Assembly (NCBI GenBank): GCA_002083775.1
Contig: MTEI01000002.1
Coordinates: forward strand, 1-64,000
DNA length: 64,000 bases
Origin: Rhodoferax ferrireducens
GTDB lineage: Bacteria > Pseudomonadota > Gammaproteobacteria > Burkholderiales > Burkholderiaceae_C
Direction of reading: 5' to 3'
Of the stretch, positions 53,461-60,845 are shown piece by piece (positions within the stretch are counted from its first letter, which is position 1; each line of letters opens with the position of its first letter). The notes beneath the pieces are model-generated. The model saw only the letters and a list, made by a program, of their open reading frames with translations, was not told where the DNA came from and made no database searches. The position numbers and the translations under genes are program-made.

Positions 53461-53588
53461 GGTGATTGGGTCAGGTGACCGGGCTTTGGGGTGCAAGGCG
53501 CGCGTCCAATAGCTTTGGCGTACTGTTGAACCAGCCCCGCGCGTGATTGCATCCCAAAACCGCACGCACCTGACCCGGTCGCCGCGCC
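53461..53588 (+). repeat. Long hairpin element, copy B
   Basis: It starts GGTGATTGGGTCAGGTGACC and ends ACGCACCTGACCCGGTCGCC. The arms pair as GGGTCAGGTG/CACCTGACCC and GGGGTGCAA/TTGCATCCC around TTGGCGTACTG. Compared with copy A, paired positions differ together (G-C to T-A in the outer arm, CCAAA/TTTGG to TGCAA/TTGCA in the inner arm). Between 53589 and the FAD oxidase stop at 53738 nothing else is recognisable. Confidence 0.8.
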
Positions 53589-53737
53589 GTTCAAAGCGAC
53601 AGCTTGGGCACACACAAGACAGAACTCCCAAGAAAACCATCAGCACAATCCACAAGGCGCACAAACAAACGAGCGGTCTGGGCGATCACACCACCTTCAA
53701 TCGCACCCCAGACGCAGAGGTGACGACGCTCAGAAAT

Positions 53738-55171
53738 TCAAACAATGATCACCCGCCCCGGGTTCATCAGGTTGTGCGGGTCCAGCGCGCGCTTGACGGC
53801 GCCCATCAGCTCCAGCGCCACGGCAGATTTGTAGTGCGCCAGGTGCTCCACCTTCAGGCTGCCCACACCATGTTCGGCAGAAATCGAGCCGCCAAACCGG
53901 ACCACCGCGTCAAACACCAGGCGGTTGACGGCGGGTTCAAAGTCGCGCAAAAAGTCTGCCGGGTCGCTGCCCTCGGGCGCTTGCACGTTGTAGTGCAGGT
54001 TGCCGTCGCCCAAATGGCCAAAGTTGACCAGCCGCACGCCGGGGATAGCCTGCGCCAGAGCCGCATCGGTGGCCTGCACAAACGCCGGGATGGCTGAGAC
54101 GGGCAGCGAGATGTCGTGTTTGATGTTCAGCCCTTCTTCCGACTGCGCCAGCGAAATGCTCTCGCGCACCTGCCACAGTGTTTTGGCCTGTGCCAGGCTC
54201 TCGGCGATCACCGCATTGGTCACGCAACCCTCTGCCATGGCGGCCTCCAGCAAGCCCTCCAACTGGGCGCGGGCGTGGGCTTCAGACTCATGGTCCGAAT
54301 TTTCCAGCAGCACACAAAACGGCTGCTCAGCGAACAGCGGCACGCGCAGTTGCTTGAAATGTTTGTCCACCAGGCTCAGGGCAAACTGGCCCATCACCTC
54401 AAAACCGGTCAATCCAGCCCCTAGGTGGCGGTGTGCCAGCCCGAGCAAAGTAACAGCCGCCTGCATCGACGGCACAGCCGCCCAGGCAGTCAGCTGTGCG
54501 GCGGGCAGCGGGTACAGCTTCATGCTGGCGGCGGTGATGATGCCCAGCGTGCCTTCGGAACCAATGAACAGATGCCGCAGGTCGTAACCGGTGTTGTCCT
54601 TGCGCAGCCCGCTCAAACCGTGCCAGATCTCGCCCTGCGCGGTGACCACTTCCAGGCCCAGACACAGCTCACGCGCATTGCCAAAACGCAGCACCTGGGT
54701 GCCACCGGCGTTGCTGCCCAGGTTGCCGCCCAGCGTGCAGGAGCCCTCTGCGGCCAGACTCAAGGGGAACAAAAAACCCGCAGCCTGGGCCGCTTCCTGC
54801 ACACTTTGCAGGATGCAGCCCGCCTCGGCGGTGATCGTCAAATTGGCGGCATCCACCGCGCGCACAGCGTTCAGACGTTGCAGGCTCAGCACAATTTGCT
54901 GGCCGGACGCATCGGGCGTGGCACCCACCACCAGCGAGGTGTTACCGCCTTGCGGCACCAGACTTAAGGCCCTGTCGGGGTGTTGGGTCTGGTATGCGGC
55001 GCAGGCTTTGACCACGCCAGCTACTTCTGCGGTGCTGCCGGGGCGCACCACCGCCAGGGCCCGGCCGTGTCCGCGTTTGCGCCAATCCTGTTCCCAGGCG
55101 CTTAAATCGCCATCGGTGAGCACATGGGCGTCACCAACCAGACGTTTCAGGTCATTGAGCAGGCTTTGCAT
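53738..55171 (-). CDS. FAD-binding oxidoreductase (GlcD / D-2-hydroxyglutarate dehydrogenase type)
   Basis: A 477-residue flavoprotein of the 2-hydroxyacid dehydrogenase family. Residues about 45-225 are the PCMH FAD-binding domain ('LVPQGGNTSLVVGATPD', 'GNLGSNAGGTQVLRFGNARE', 'DLRHLFIGSEGTLGIITAA'). Residues about 230-475 are the C-terminal oxidase domain with 'FGHLGDGNLHYNV' (metal or active-site histidines) and 'SAEHGVGSLKVEHL'. Likely substrates are D-2-hydroxyacids such as D-2-hydroxyglutarate or D-lactate. The ATG at 55171 overlaps the end of the DUF2069 gene by 20 bases, so the two are cotranscribed. Confidence 0.9.
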   Translation of the reverse strand: MQSLLNDLKRLVGDAHVLTDGDLSAWEQDWRKRGHGRALAVVRPGSTAEVAGVVKACAAYQTQHPDRALSLVPQGGNTSLVVGATPDASGQQIVLSLQRLNAVRAVDAANLTITAEAGCILQSVQEAAQAAGFLFPLSLAAEGSCTLGGNLGSNAGGTQVLRFGNARELCLGLEVVTAQGEIWHGLSGLRKDNTGYDLRHLFIGSEGTLGIITAASMKLYPLPAAQLTAWAAVPSMQAAVTLLGLAHRHLGAGLTGFEVMGQFALSLVDKHFKQLRVPLFAEQPFCVLLENSDHESEAHARAQLEGLLEAAMAEGCVTNAVIAESLAQAKTLWQVRESISLAQSEEGLNIKHDISLPVSAIPAFVQATDAALAQAIPGVRLVNFGHLGDGNLHYNVQAPEGSDPADFLRDFEPAVNRLVFDAVVRFGGSISAEHGVGSLKVEHLAHYKSAVALELMGAVKRALDPHNLMNPGRVIIV

Positions 55172-55580
55172 CGGCTGCAGACGCCAGGGCGGCATTTTTC
55201 AAATCGCGAAAACGCCAGCGAATGTGCATGGCACTGGCCAGAAACAGCAGCAGGCACAGCGCGATCTCGACCATGGCCAGGTAGTTGCTCGGCGGTTTGT
55301 CGCTGTAGGCGCGCACCACACCCTCGGTGAAATACAGCCACACCAGCAGGGTGACCCAGCGGTGCGTGTACATGCGGTTTTTGAGCAACCCGATCAGGGG
55401 GAAACACAGCGGCAGTACTTTGAGCGCCAGCAGCGAGCCGCCCGGGCGCACGGGTGCCAGCACCAGTTCCCAGGCCAGGCCCAGAAGGATCAGGCCGAGC
55501 AAGCTGCCCACCGACAGGTAGCGGGTGAAGGCAACCGACGAGGACGGTTGGTTTTGAAGGGGAGGGTTGGGTGCGTTCAT
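55152..55580 (-). CDS. DUF2069 family membrane protein
   Basis: A 142-residue protein with four membrane helices (about 22-42, 52-68, 74-92 and 103-120). 'SLLALKVLPLCFPLIGLLKNRMYTHRW' and 'LYFTEGVVRAYSD' are the conserved blocks of DUF2069. Its function is unknown. It diverges from the yihY-type gene with only 21 bases between start codons and overlaps the FAD oxidase gene downstream. Confidence 0.87.
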   Translation of the reverse strand: MNAPNPPLQNQPSSSVAFTRYLSVGSLLGLILLGLAWELVLAPVRPGGSLLALKVLPLCFPLIGLLKNRMYTHRWVTLLVWLYFTEGVVRAYSDKPPSNYLAMVEIALCLLLFLASAMHIRWRFRDLKNAALASAADAKPAQ

Positions 55581-55601
55581 CGGGATGGCATCATAGCGGC
55601 C

Positions 55602-56840
55602 ATGACCGATTTGCCACCCGACCGCCCTGACCAGCCCGCACTGCTGGAAGCCTTTTTGCAGCAACTGCGCCGTTTTCCCTGGAAAAACACCGCCCTGACC
55701 CTGCGTGAACGTTTTCGTGAAGACCGCCTGGGCCTCACCGCCAGCAGCCTGACCTTTACCACCACCATTGCGCTGGTGCCGTTGTTTACCGTGTTGCTGG
55801 CGGTGTTTACCGCGTTTCCAATGTTTGCCAAATTTCAGCAGGTGCTGCAGAACTGGCTGATCGAGAGCCTCATTCCCGACAGCATTGCGCGCCAGGTGCT
55901 GGGTTACCTGACACAGTTTGCCGGCAAAGCCAGCCGTCTGGGGGGTGTGGGTTTGGGGGCGCTGGTGTTGACCGCGCTGGCACTGATCTTGACGATTGAC
56001 CGCACCTTGAACGGCATCTGGCGGGTGCGCAAACCGCGGCCCCTGGGGCAACGGGTGCTGGTGTACTGGGCGCTGTTGACGCTGGGGCCGTTGTTGCTGG
56101 GCCTGAGCTTGAGCGCCACGTCTTATGCGTTGTCGGCTTCCAAAGGCCTGGTGGGGGTGCTGCCGGGCGGCCTGCAACTGCTGCTGGACATATTGCAATT
56201 TTTCTTGCTGGCCTGGGGCATGGCGGCGCTATACCACTATGTGCCCAACACCCACGTGCGCTGGGGTCACGCCTGGGCGGGGGGCTTTTTTGTCGCCGCC
56301 GGGTTCGGGCTGGCCAAAAGCCTGCTGGTGCTGTACCTGGGCAAGGTGCCGACCTACTCGGTGCTGTATGGCGCCTTTGCCACGGTGCCAATTCTGCTGA
56401 TCTGGATTTATGTGGCCTGGGTGATTGTGCTGCTGGGGGCGGTGATAGCGGCCTATTTGCCCAGCCTGCTGACCGGCGTGCAGCGCCGTGCCCGCGCCCA
56501 CGGCTGGCAGTTTTTGCTGGCGCTGGAAACGCTGCAGCATCTGGCGCGTGTGCACCCATCGCCCGAGCGCGGCCTGAGCCTGGAGCAGCTCAGCGCCGTG
56601 ATGCGGGTGGACCAGCTGCAGCTTGAGCCGGTGGTGGAAACCCTGCTGGAGCTGGATTGGGTGGGTCAACTCGCCGAGGAGCGCCCGGACGCCAGCGCGC
56701 GCCTGGTATTGCTGGCCGACCCGGACGCCACTTTGTTGGCACCGTTGTTCAATGCCTTGCTGCTACAGCAAGAGGCGTCTACCCAGAATTTATGGCAAAA
56801 CGGCCTCTGGCCCTCGTTGAATATGCGCAGTGCGCTATAA
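55602..56840 (+). CDS. YihY family inner-membrane protein
   Basis: A 412-residue YihY/UPF0761 protein, formerly misnamed RNase BN or BrkB. Six helices lie between about residues 45 and 290. 'LTASSLTFTTTIALVPLFTVLLAVF' opens the domain, 'YHYVPNTHVRWGHAWAGGFF' is the central loop, and 'SVLYGAFATVPILLIWIYVAW' closes it. A C-terminal cytoplasmic region (about 305-412) looks like a winged helix, as in longer members. The function of the family is unproven. ATG 55602 is the first that gives the conserved N-terminus. Confidence 0.9.
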   Translation: MTDLPPDRPDQPALLEAFLQQLRRFPWKNTALTLRERFREDRLGLTASSLTFTTTIALVPLFTVLLAVFTAFPMFAKFQQVLQNWLIESLIPDSIARQVLGYLTQFAGKASRLGGVGLGALVLTALALILTIDRTLNGIWRVRKPRPLGQRVLVYWALLTLGPLLLGLSLSATSYALSASKGLVGVLPGGLQLLLDILQFFLLAWGMAALYHYVPNTHVRWGHAWAGGFFVAAGFGLAKSLLVLYLGKVPTYSVLYGAFATVPILLIWIYVAWVIVLLGAVIAAYLPSLLTGVQRRARAHGWQFLLALETLQHLARVHPSPERGLSLEQLSAVMRVDQLQLEPVVETLLELDWVGQLAEERPDASARLVLLADPDATLLAPLFNALLLQQEASTQNLWQNGLWPSLNMRSAL

Positions 56841-56852
56841 AAATTGAATTTC

Positions 56853-56872
56853 TTGACGTGCTGAGGCGTCAA
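56853..56872. promoter_or_regulatory. Inverted repeat TTGACG-N8-CGTCAA
   Basis: A perfect 6-bp inverted repeat with an 8-base spacer in the 169-base gap between the yihY-type gene and the outer-membrane barrel gene. It starts 12 bases after the yihY-type stop. TTGACG could also be a -35 box. No T-run follows, so I cannot tell a terminator from a protein-binding site. Confidence 0.35.
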
Positions 56873-57009
56873 ACTGACTGCGTGCGCAAGCGTACAGACC
56901 CGACACCAGGCGCTGGTTAAGCTGGCTTTACGTTTACAGACAAGTCTTGTTTGTGACGCCAGTGCCATGGCTTTCTGCCGTGGTGATCACGTCAAGAAAA
57001 GGACACTTC

Positions 57010-57609
57010 ATGAAAAAATCTCTCCGCATCTCCGCCAGCCTGCTGGCTGTGGTTGCCTCGTTCACCTTGGCAGCGGGCGCACAAGCCCAAACCAACACAA
57101 CGCGCACTGGCCCGATGCTTGCCCCGGGTGCCAGTTATGCTGACTTCACCGTTGGCCGCTCTGACTTCTCGGTGGGCAACGGCTACGATTTCCCTGACCG
57201 TGACGATGGCGACACCGCCTACAGCGCCCACATTGGCAGCTATTTCAATGAAAACTTCGGCTTGGAACTTGGCTACACCGACTTCGGCACCATTAACCGT
57301 GCCGGTGGCGAAACCAGTGCCCGTGGTATCAACCTGAGCTTGGTCGGCAAATACCCGGTCACCCCTGAGTTCAATGTGCTCGGCAAGATTGGTACCACTT
57401 ACAGCGACACTGATGTGTCCAGTCGCGATCCACTCGTGGTAGCCGGTTCCGAAAACGGTTTCGGCATGTCCTACGGTCTGGGTGTCGAATACGCTTTCAC
57501 CCCACAGTGGTCGGCTTTGCTGCAATACGAATCTCACGAAATGAAATTTGCGGGTGACGTTGATGACCGCATTGGCATAACCACCGTGGGTGTGCGTTAC
57601 CGCTACTGA
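57010..57609 (+). CDS. OmpA-like outer-membrane beta-barrel protein
   Basis: A 199-residue small porin-like protein. The signal peptide (about 1-26, 'SLLAVVASFTLAAGAQAQ') is followed by an eight-strand barrel with alternating aromatic strands ('NFGLELGYTDFGTI', 'FGMSYGLGVEYAFTP', 'WSALLQYESHEMKF') and the C-terminal 'GITTVGVRYRY' ending in an aromatic residue, the outer-membrane assembly signal. AAAGGA precedes the ATG. There is no peptidoglycan-binding domain. Its stop overlaps the convergent hydrolase gene by seven bases. Confidence 0.88.
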   Translation: MKKSLRISASLLAVVASFTLAAGAQAQTNTTRTGPMLAPGASYADFTVGRSDFSVGNGYDFPDRDDGDTAYSAHIGSYFNENFGLELGYTDFGTINRAGGETSARGINLSLVGKYPVTPEFNVLGKIGTTYSDTDVSSRDPLVVAGSENGFGMSYGLGVEYAFTPQWSALLQYESHEMKFAGDVDDRIGITTVGVRYRY

Positions 57610-58439
57610 TGAGTGACTGACCGGGTCGTCAAAAACCCGGTCAGCGCGGCAAGCAATTGCTCAGGCGCCTCGGTCATCTGGTTGTGCCCCACGGGCAACT
57701 GGATGACTTGGGCGCTTTTTTCGTGGGCGCGCGCGGCTGTGATGAGGCTTTGCGCAGCTTTGGGCGGGGTCATCTGGTCCAGCGCGCCCAGCACAAACAG
57801 CACCGGGCAGGTGATCTGCGCCATGGCTTGTTCGCCGTTTCCGTAGCTGTCACAGGCTGTGAAACCCCGGTGAAACACGTTGACATGGGTGTTGCTGGCC
57901 AGCACCCGGCGCGCCAAGGCGATGGAGGCACCATACACCCAGGTGCCCGGCCCCAGCGCAGACGGTGGCGGTGACAGCGTGCTGCGAGAGAACACATTGA
58001 CCAGCTTGATCGCCTCCTCGGGGTTGTGAATGGAGGCTTCCAGCAGCGCGGGAGACACCAGCATCGGGTGGGCGGTGCCCACCAGCGCCAGGTGGCTGAC
58101 CCGCTCTTTCAGTCTGGCGGCTGCTTCCAGCGCAATCAGTGAGCCCCAACTATGACCAACCAGCGCGGCGGTCTGCACGCCTGCTGCGTTCAGCAGCGCG
58201 GCGATGAAGTCGGCGGCTTCTTCCACCGAGCTGGGTGCTTCACCCGCGCTTTTGCCGTGGCCCGGCAAATCAATGGCCAGCACATTGAAGCCGTGGTGCG
58301 CCAGGGAACGCGTCTGCAAAATCCAGACGCTGTGGTCGTTCAACACGCCATGGATGAACACCACGGTCGGTTTGGCCGCGTCAAACGCTTTGCCGCCGGT
58401 GTAGCAGTAGGTTTTGGCTTGGTTGACGGTGAGGTACAT
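57603..58439 (-). CDS. Alpha/beta hydrolase
   Basis: A 278-residue hydrolase. 'VVFIHGVLNDHSVW' is the oxyanion region, 'ALVGHSWGSLIALEAA' (nucleophile Ser in GHSWGS, about residue 96) the elbow, 'VLGALDQMTPPKAA' the acid Asp, and 'LPVGHNQMTEAPEQ' the catalytic His. The triad is complete. There is no signal peptide. The substrate is unknown, and it may be an esterase or C-C hydrolase. It is a single gene downstream of a repeat-rich gap. Confidence 0.9.
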   Translation of the reverse strand: MYLTVNQAKTYCYTGGKAFDAAKPTVVFIHGVLNDHSVWILQTRSLAHHGFNVLAIDLPGHGKSAGEAPSSVEEAADFIAALLNAAGVQTAALVGHSWGSLIALEAAARLKERVSHLALVGTAHPMLVSPALLEASIHNPEEAIKLVNVFSRSTLSPPPSALGPGTWVYGASIALARRVLASNTHVNVFHRGFTACDSYGNGEQAMAQITCPVLFVLGALDQMTPPKAAQSLITAARAHEKSAQVIQLPVGHNQMTEAPEQLLAALTGFLTTRSVTHQ

Positions 58440-58460
58440 GCTGTGGTTCCTGCTGGTTTT

Positions 58461-58520
58461 GTATAAGAAAAATGCCTCTAGCCCTTATTCTTTAAAGGCT
58501 GATAGCTATGTTTTTTATGC
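58461..58520 (+). repeat. Palindromic repeat, copy 11
   Basis: AATGCCTCTAGCCCTTATTC and AAAGGCTGATAGCTATG are the cores. It lies 21 bases upstream of the hydrolase start codon and 78 bases from the double-hairpin structure. Confidence 0.88.
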
Positions 58521-58598
58521 TTGTATATCACGTTGTCGCGCGAATTTTGAAGTTGAAGAAAAGGTTCATTCACGGACGTGCTGGCGCTTCAGGTGGGC

Positions 58599-58843
58599 CA
58601 TGTGGGTGAAGGCAGGGGGCCTCATACGCGTTGCTTTTTAAAATCGGCCCCCTGCCTTCACCCACATGACCGACGAGCGACTTGAGGTGCGCAAACCAAA
58701 GGAGCCCGGAAGTCCAGGGGCCCGGGTTCTCGGCTGTTAAACGATGGCGAACTTGAGCGCGTGCCGCAGTGGGTGGGGTATGGGGGTGCGCCGATTTTAA
58801 AAAGCAACGCGTATGAGGCGCGCCCCCATACCCCGCCCGCTGC
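58599..58843. repeat. Double hairpin with complementary 24-nt loops
   Basis: Hairpin 1 has a perfect 23-bp stem (58599-58621 with 58646-58668). Hairpin 2 has a stem of about 27 bp (58766-58792 with 58817-58843) in which the three differences are G-T pairs. Each loop is 24 bases (58622-58645 and 58793-58816), and the loops with their two closing bases form a perfect 28-bp inverted repeat of each other (58620-58647 and 58791-58818). A 97-base spacer lies between the hairpins. The gap from 58440 to 58908 holds no convincing gene; a 112-codon open frame through the structure looks fortuitous. Confidence 0.85.
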
Positions 58844-58908
58844 CACACAAGACGCAAGACAGCCAACGACATCATGAATTTGGCAGCCAGCCCAAGCATG
58901 ACAACCAC

Positions 58909-60204
58909 TCACCCCCGCTCCGCCGCCTTCAGCGCCCGCTTCAAATCGTCAATCAAATCATCCGCATCCTCCAGCCCGATCGACAGCCGAATCGTCCCCT
59001 GGGTGATGCCACCCGCCGCCAGCGCCTCGTCACTCATCCGGAAATGCGTGGTGCTGGCCGGGTGAATCACCAGGCTGCGGCAATCGCCCACATTGGCCAA
59101 GTGGCTGAAGATCTTGAGCGCCTCGACAAACTTCTTGCCCTGCTCGCGGCTGCCTTTCAAATCAAAACTGAACACCGATCCCGCCCCGCGTGGTAACAAC
59201 TTGGCCGCCAGCGCGTGGCTGGGGTGACTTTCCAGCAGCGGGTGCCCAACGCGCGCCACCAAGGGTTGGCTGGCCAGAAACTGCACCACTTTTTGCGTGT
59301 TTTCCATGTGCCGCGCCATGCGCAACGACAAAGTTTCCATGCCCTGCAAAATCAGCCAGGCCGAGTGCGGGCTCAAGCACGCACCAAAATCGCGCAAGCC
59401 TTCACGCCGGGCACGCAGCAAAAACGCCCCCACGGTCGATTCTTCTGAAAACACCATGTTGTGAAAGCCGTCGTAGCCTTGCGTCAGCTCGGGGAATTTG
59501 CCGGACTTTTCCCAGTCAAAACTGCCGCCATCCACGACCAGCCCGCCAATCACCGTGCCGTGGCCGCTCAAAAACTTGGTGGCCGAGTGGTACACCAGAT
59601 CGGCACCCAGCTCAAATGGCTTGATCAGCCAGGGGGTGGTCAGGGTCGAATCGACCAGCAGCGGCACCCCGGCTTCATGCGCTACGGCGCTGACGCTGGG
59701 GATGTCCAGCACATCCAGCCCCGGGTTGCCCACGGTTTCACCAAAAAACAGCCGGGTGTTGGGCTGCACGGCGGCGCGCCAGCCGTCGATGTCACCGGGT
59801 TTGACAAACGTCGTCTCAATACCAAAGCGGCGCAGCGTGTAGTGCAGCAGGTTCTGGCTGCCGCCATACAAGGCGGTGGAAGCCACGATGTGCGAGCCTG
59901 CGCCCATCAGCGTGGCCACGCTCAGGTGCAGTGCCGCCTGGCCGCTGGCAGTGCTGATGGCACCAATACCGCCTTCCAGCGCGCTGATGCGCTGCTCCAG
60001 CACCGCATTGGTCGGGTTGCTGATGCGACTGTACACATGGCCTGCACGCTCCAGATTGAACAGCGCCTGGGCGTGGTCACTGCTCTCAAACACAAACGAG
60101 GTGGTCAGGTGGATCGGCACCGCACGGGCGCCAGTGACGGGGTCGGGCGCCGCACCGGCGTGCAGCGCGAGGGTGTCAAAACCGGGGTCAGCGTAGCCGG
60201 GCAT
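58909..60204 (-). CDS. metY: O-acetylhomoserine sulfhydrylase (homocysteine synthase)
   Basis: A 431-residue PLP enzyme of the Cys/Met metabolism family that makes homocysteine from O-acetylhomoserine and sulfide. 'VYSRISNPTNAVLEQRISAL' and 'ATLYGGSQNLL'-type sequence bind the cofactor phosphate, and 'LVYHSATKFLSGHGTVIGG' holds the PLP lysine (about 208). The length and 'NPGLDVLDIPSVSAVAHEAG' favour MetY over the shorter MetZ or MetB. It is a single gene with the double hairpin after its stop. A role in methionine synthesis by direct sulfhydrylation is inferred from the family. Confidence 0.9.
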   Translation of the reverse strand: MPGYADPGFDTLALHAGAAPDPVTGARAVPIHLTTSFVFESSDHAQALFNLERAGHVYSRISNPTNAVLEQRISALEGGIGAISTASGQAALHLSVATLMGAGSHIVASTALYGGSQNLLHYTLRRFGIETTFVKPGDIDGWRAAVQPNTRLFFGETVGNPGLDVLDIPSVSAVAHEAGVPLLVDSTLTTPWLIKPFELGADLVYHSATKFLSGHGTVIGGLVVDGGSFDWEKSGKFPELTQGYDGFHNMVFSEESTVGAFLLRARREGLRDFGACLSPHSAWLILQGMETLSLRMARHMENTQKVVQFLASQPLVARVGHPLLESHPSHALAAKLLPRGAGSVFSFDLKGSREQGKKFVEALKIFSHLANVGDCRSLVIHPASTTHFRMSDEALAAGGITQGTIRLSIGLEDADDLIDDLKRALKAAERG

Positions 60205-60356
60205 GGGTGAGTCCTTGTCTGGGAAAGTGCGTCAACGACCGTTATTTTGCGCGCACTTTGGGGCGCTTCAGGGTTGGATCGTGTTCGCTTGGGAATTGAT
60301 ATAGGTTAAGGAAAAGCGCTACCAGAAGGTCAGAATAGCCCATCTGAGGAGCCTTA

Positions 60357-60845
60357 TTGGAGCCCGCCATCCCCACCATCACCACGAACGCAGCGCTTTC
60401 CGTGCGGTTGATCCATTTTTTGGAGCGTCAGCCCGGGTGGCGTTTGTGGTTGGGGTTCTCGCTGGCTTGTCTGGTGGCGGTCGAGGTCATTGTGTCGCTG
60501 ATGGACCTGCTGCTCAACGGTGCAGTCACTTGGGATTACCTGCTAACTGGCCTGGTGGCTGCGGGTTTGGTGGCGCCGGTGTCATTGGCCGGGCTGACCT
60601 ATTTGCTGGAAACCACCCGCCAGGCCAAGGCCGACGCACTGGAACTGCAGAACCTGCGTGCTGGTAAAAACATGCAGGTCAGCCTGGACGCCGCCCAAAT
60701 GCTGTTTTGGGAGCTGGATCTGGCCAGCGGCAGGCTGGCCTTTGACGACAGCCGCTTGCACTGGCTTGGTTTTGAACCATCCGAAGCGCTGCACACAGTA
60801 GATGGTTTTTCGCATTGGTGCATCCGGACGACCGCGCACTGCTGA
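60357..60845 (+). CDS. PAS-GGDEF protein, N-terminal part (frameshifted)
   Basis: A 162-residue frame that starts with TTG at 60357, six bases after GAGGAG. It holds two membrane helices (about 28-48 and 58-82), a short coiled linker and the first half of a PAS domain ('MLFWELDLASGRLAFDDSRL'). The last ten or so residues ('CIRTTAHC') are out of frame. The normal continuation 'VHPDDRALLTRR' is in the next frame, which overlaps it. It is therefore the N-terminus of the protein encoded from 60815 on. Confidence 0.8.
   Translation: MEPAIPTITTNAALSVRLIHFLERQPGWRLWLGFSLACLVAVEVIVSLMDLLLNGAVTWDYLLTGLVAAGLVAPVSLAGLTYLLETTRQAKADALELQNLRAGKNMQVSLDAAQMLFWELDLASGRLAFDDSRLHWLGFEPSEALHTVDGFSHWCIRTTAHC

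Noticed and set aside
54591-55601. An N-terminal extension of the yihY-type gene by more than 300 codons
   Set aside because: It runs antisense to the FAD oxidase and DUF2069 genes; the conserved N-terminus begins at 55602.
56853-56872. FNR or CRP-type binding site at TTGACG-N8-CGTCAA
   Set aside because: The consensus needs TTGAT-N4-ATCAA; the spacing and half-sites do not fit.
58570-58908. A 112-codon minus-strand frame over the double hairpin
   Set aside because: Its sequence simply translates the inverted arms and shows no domain or ribosome binding site; the palindromic DNA structure explains the openness.
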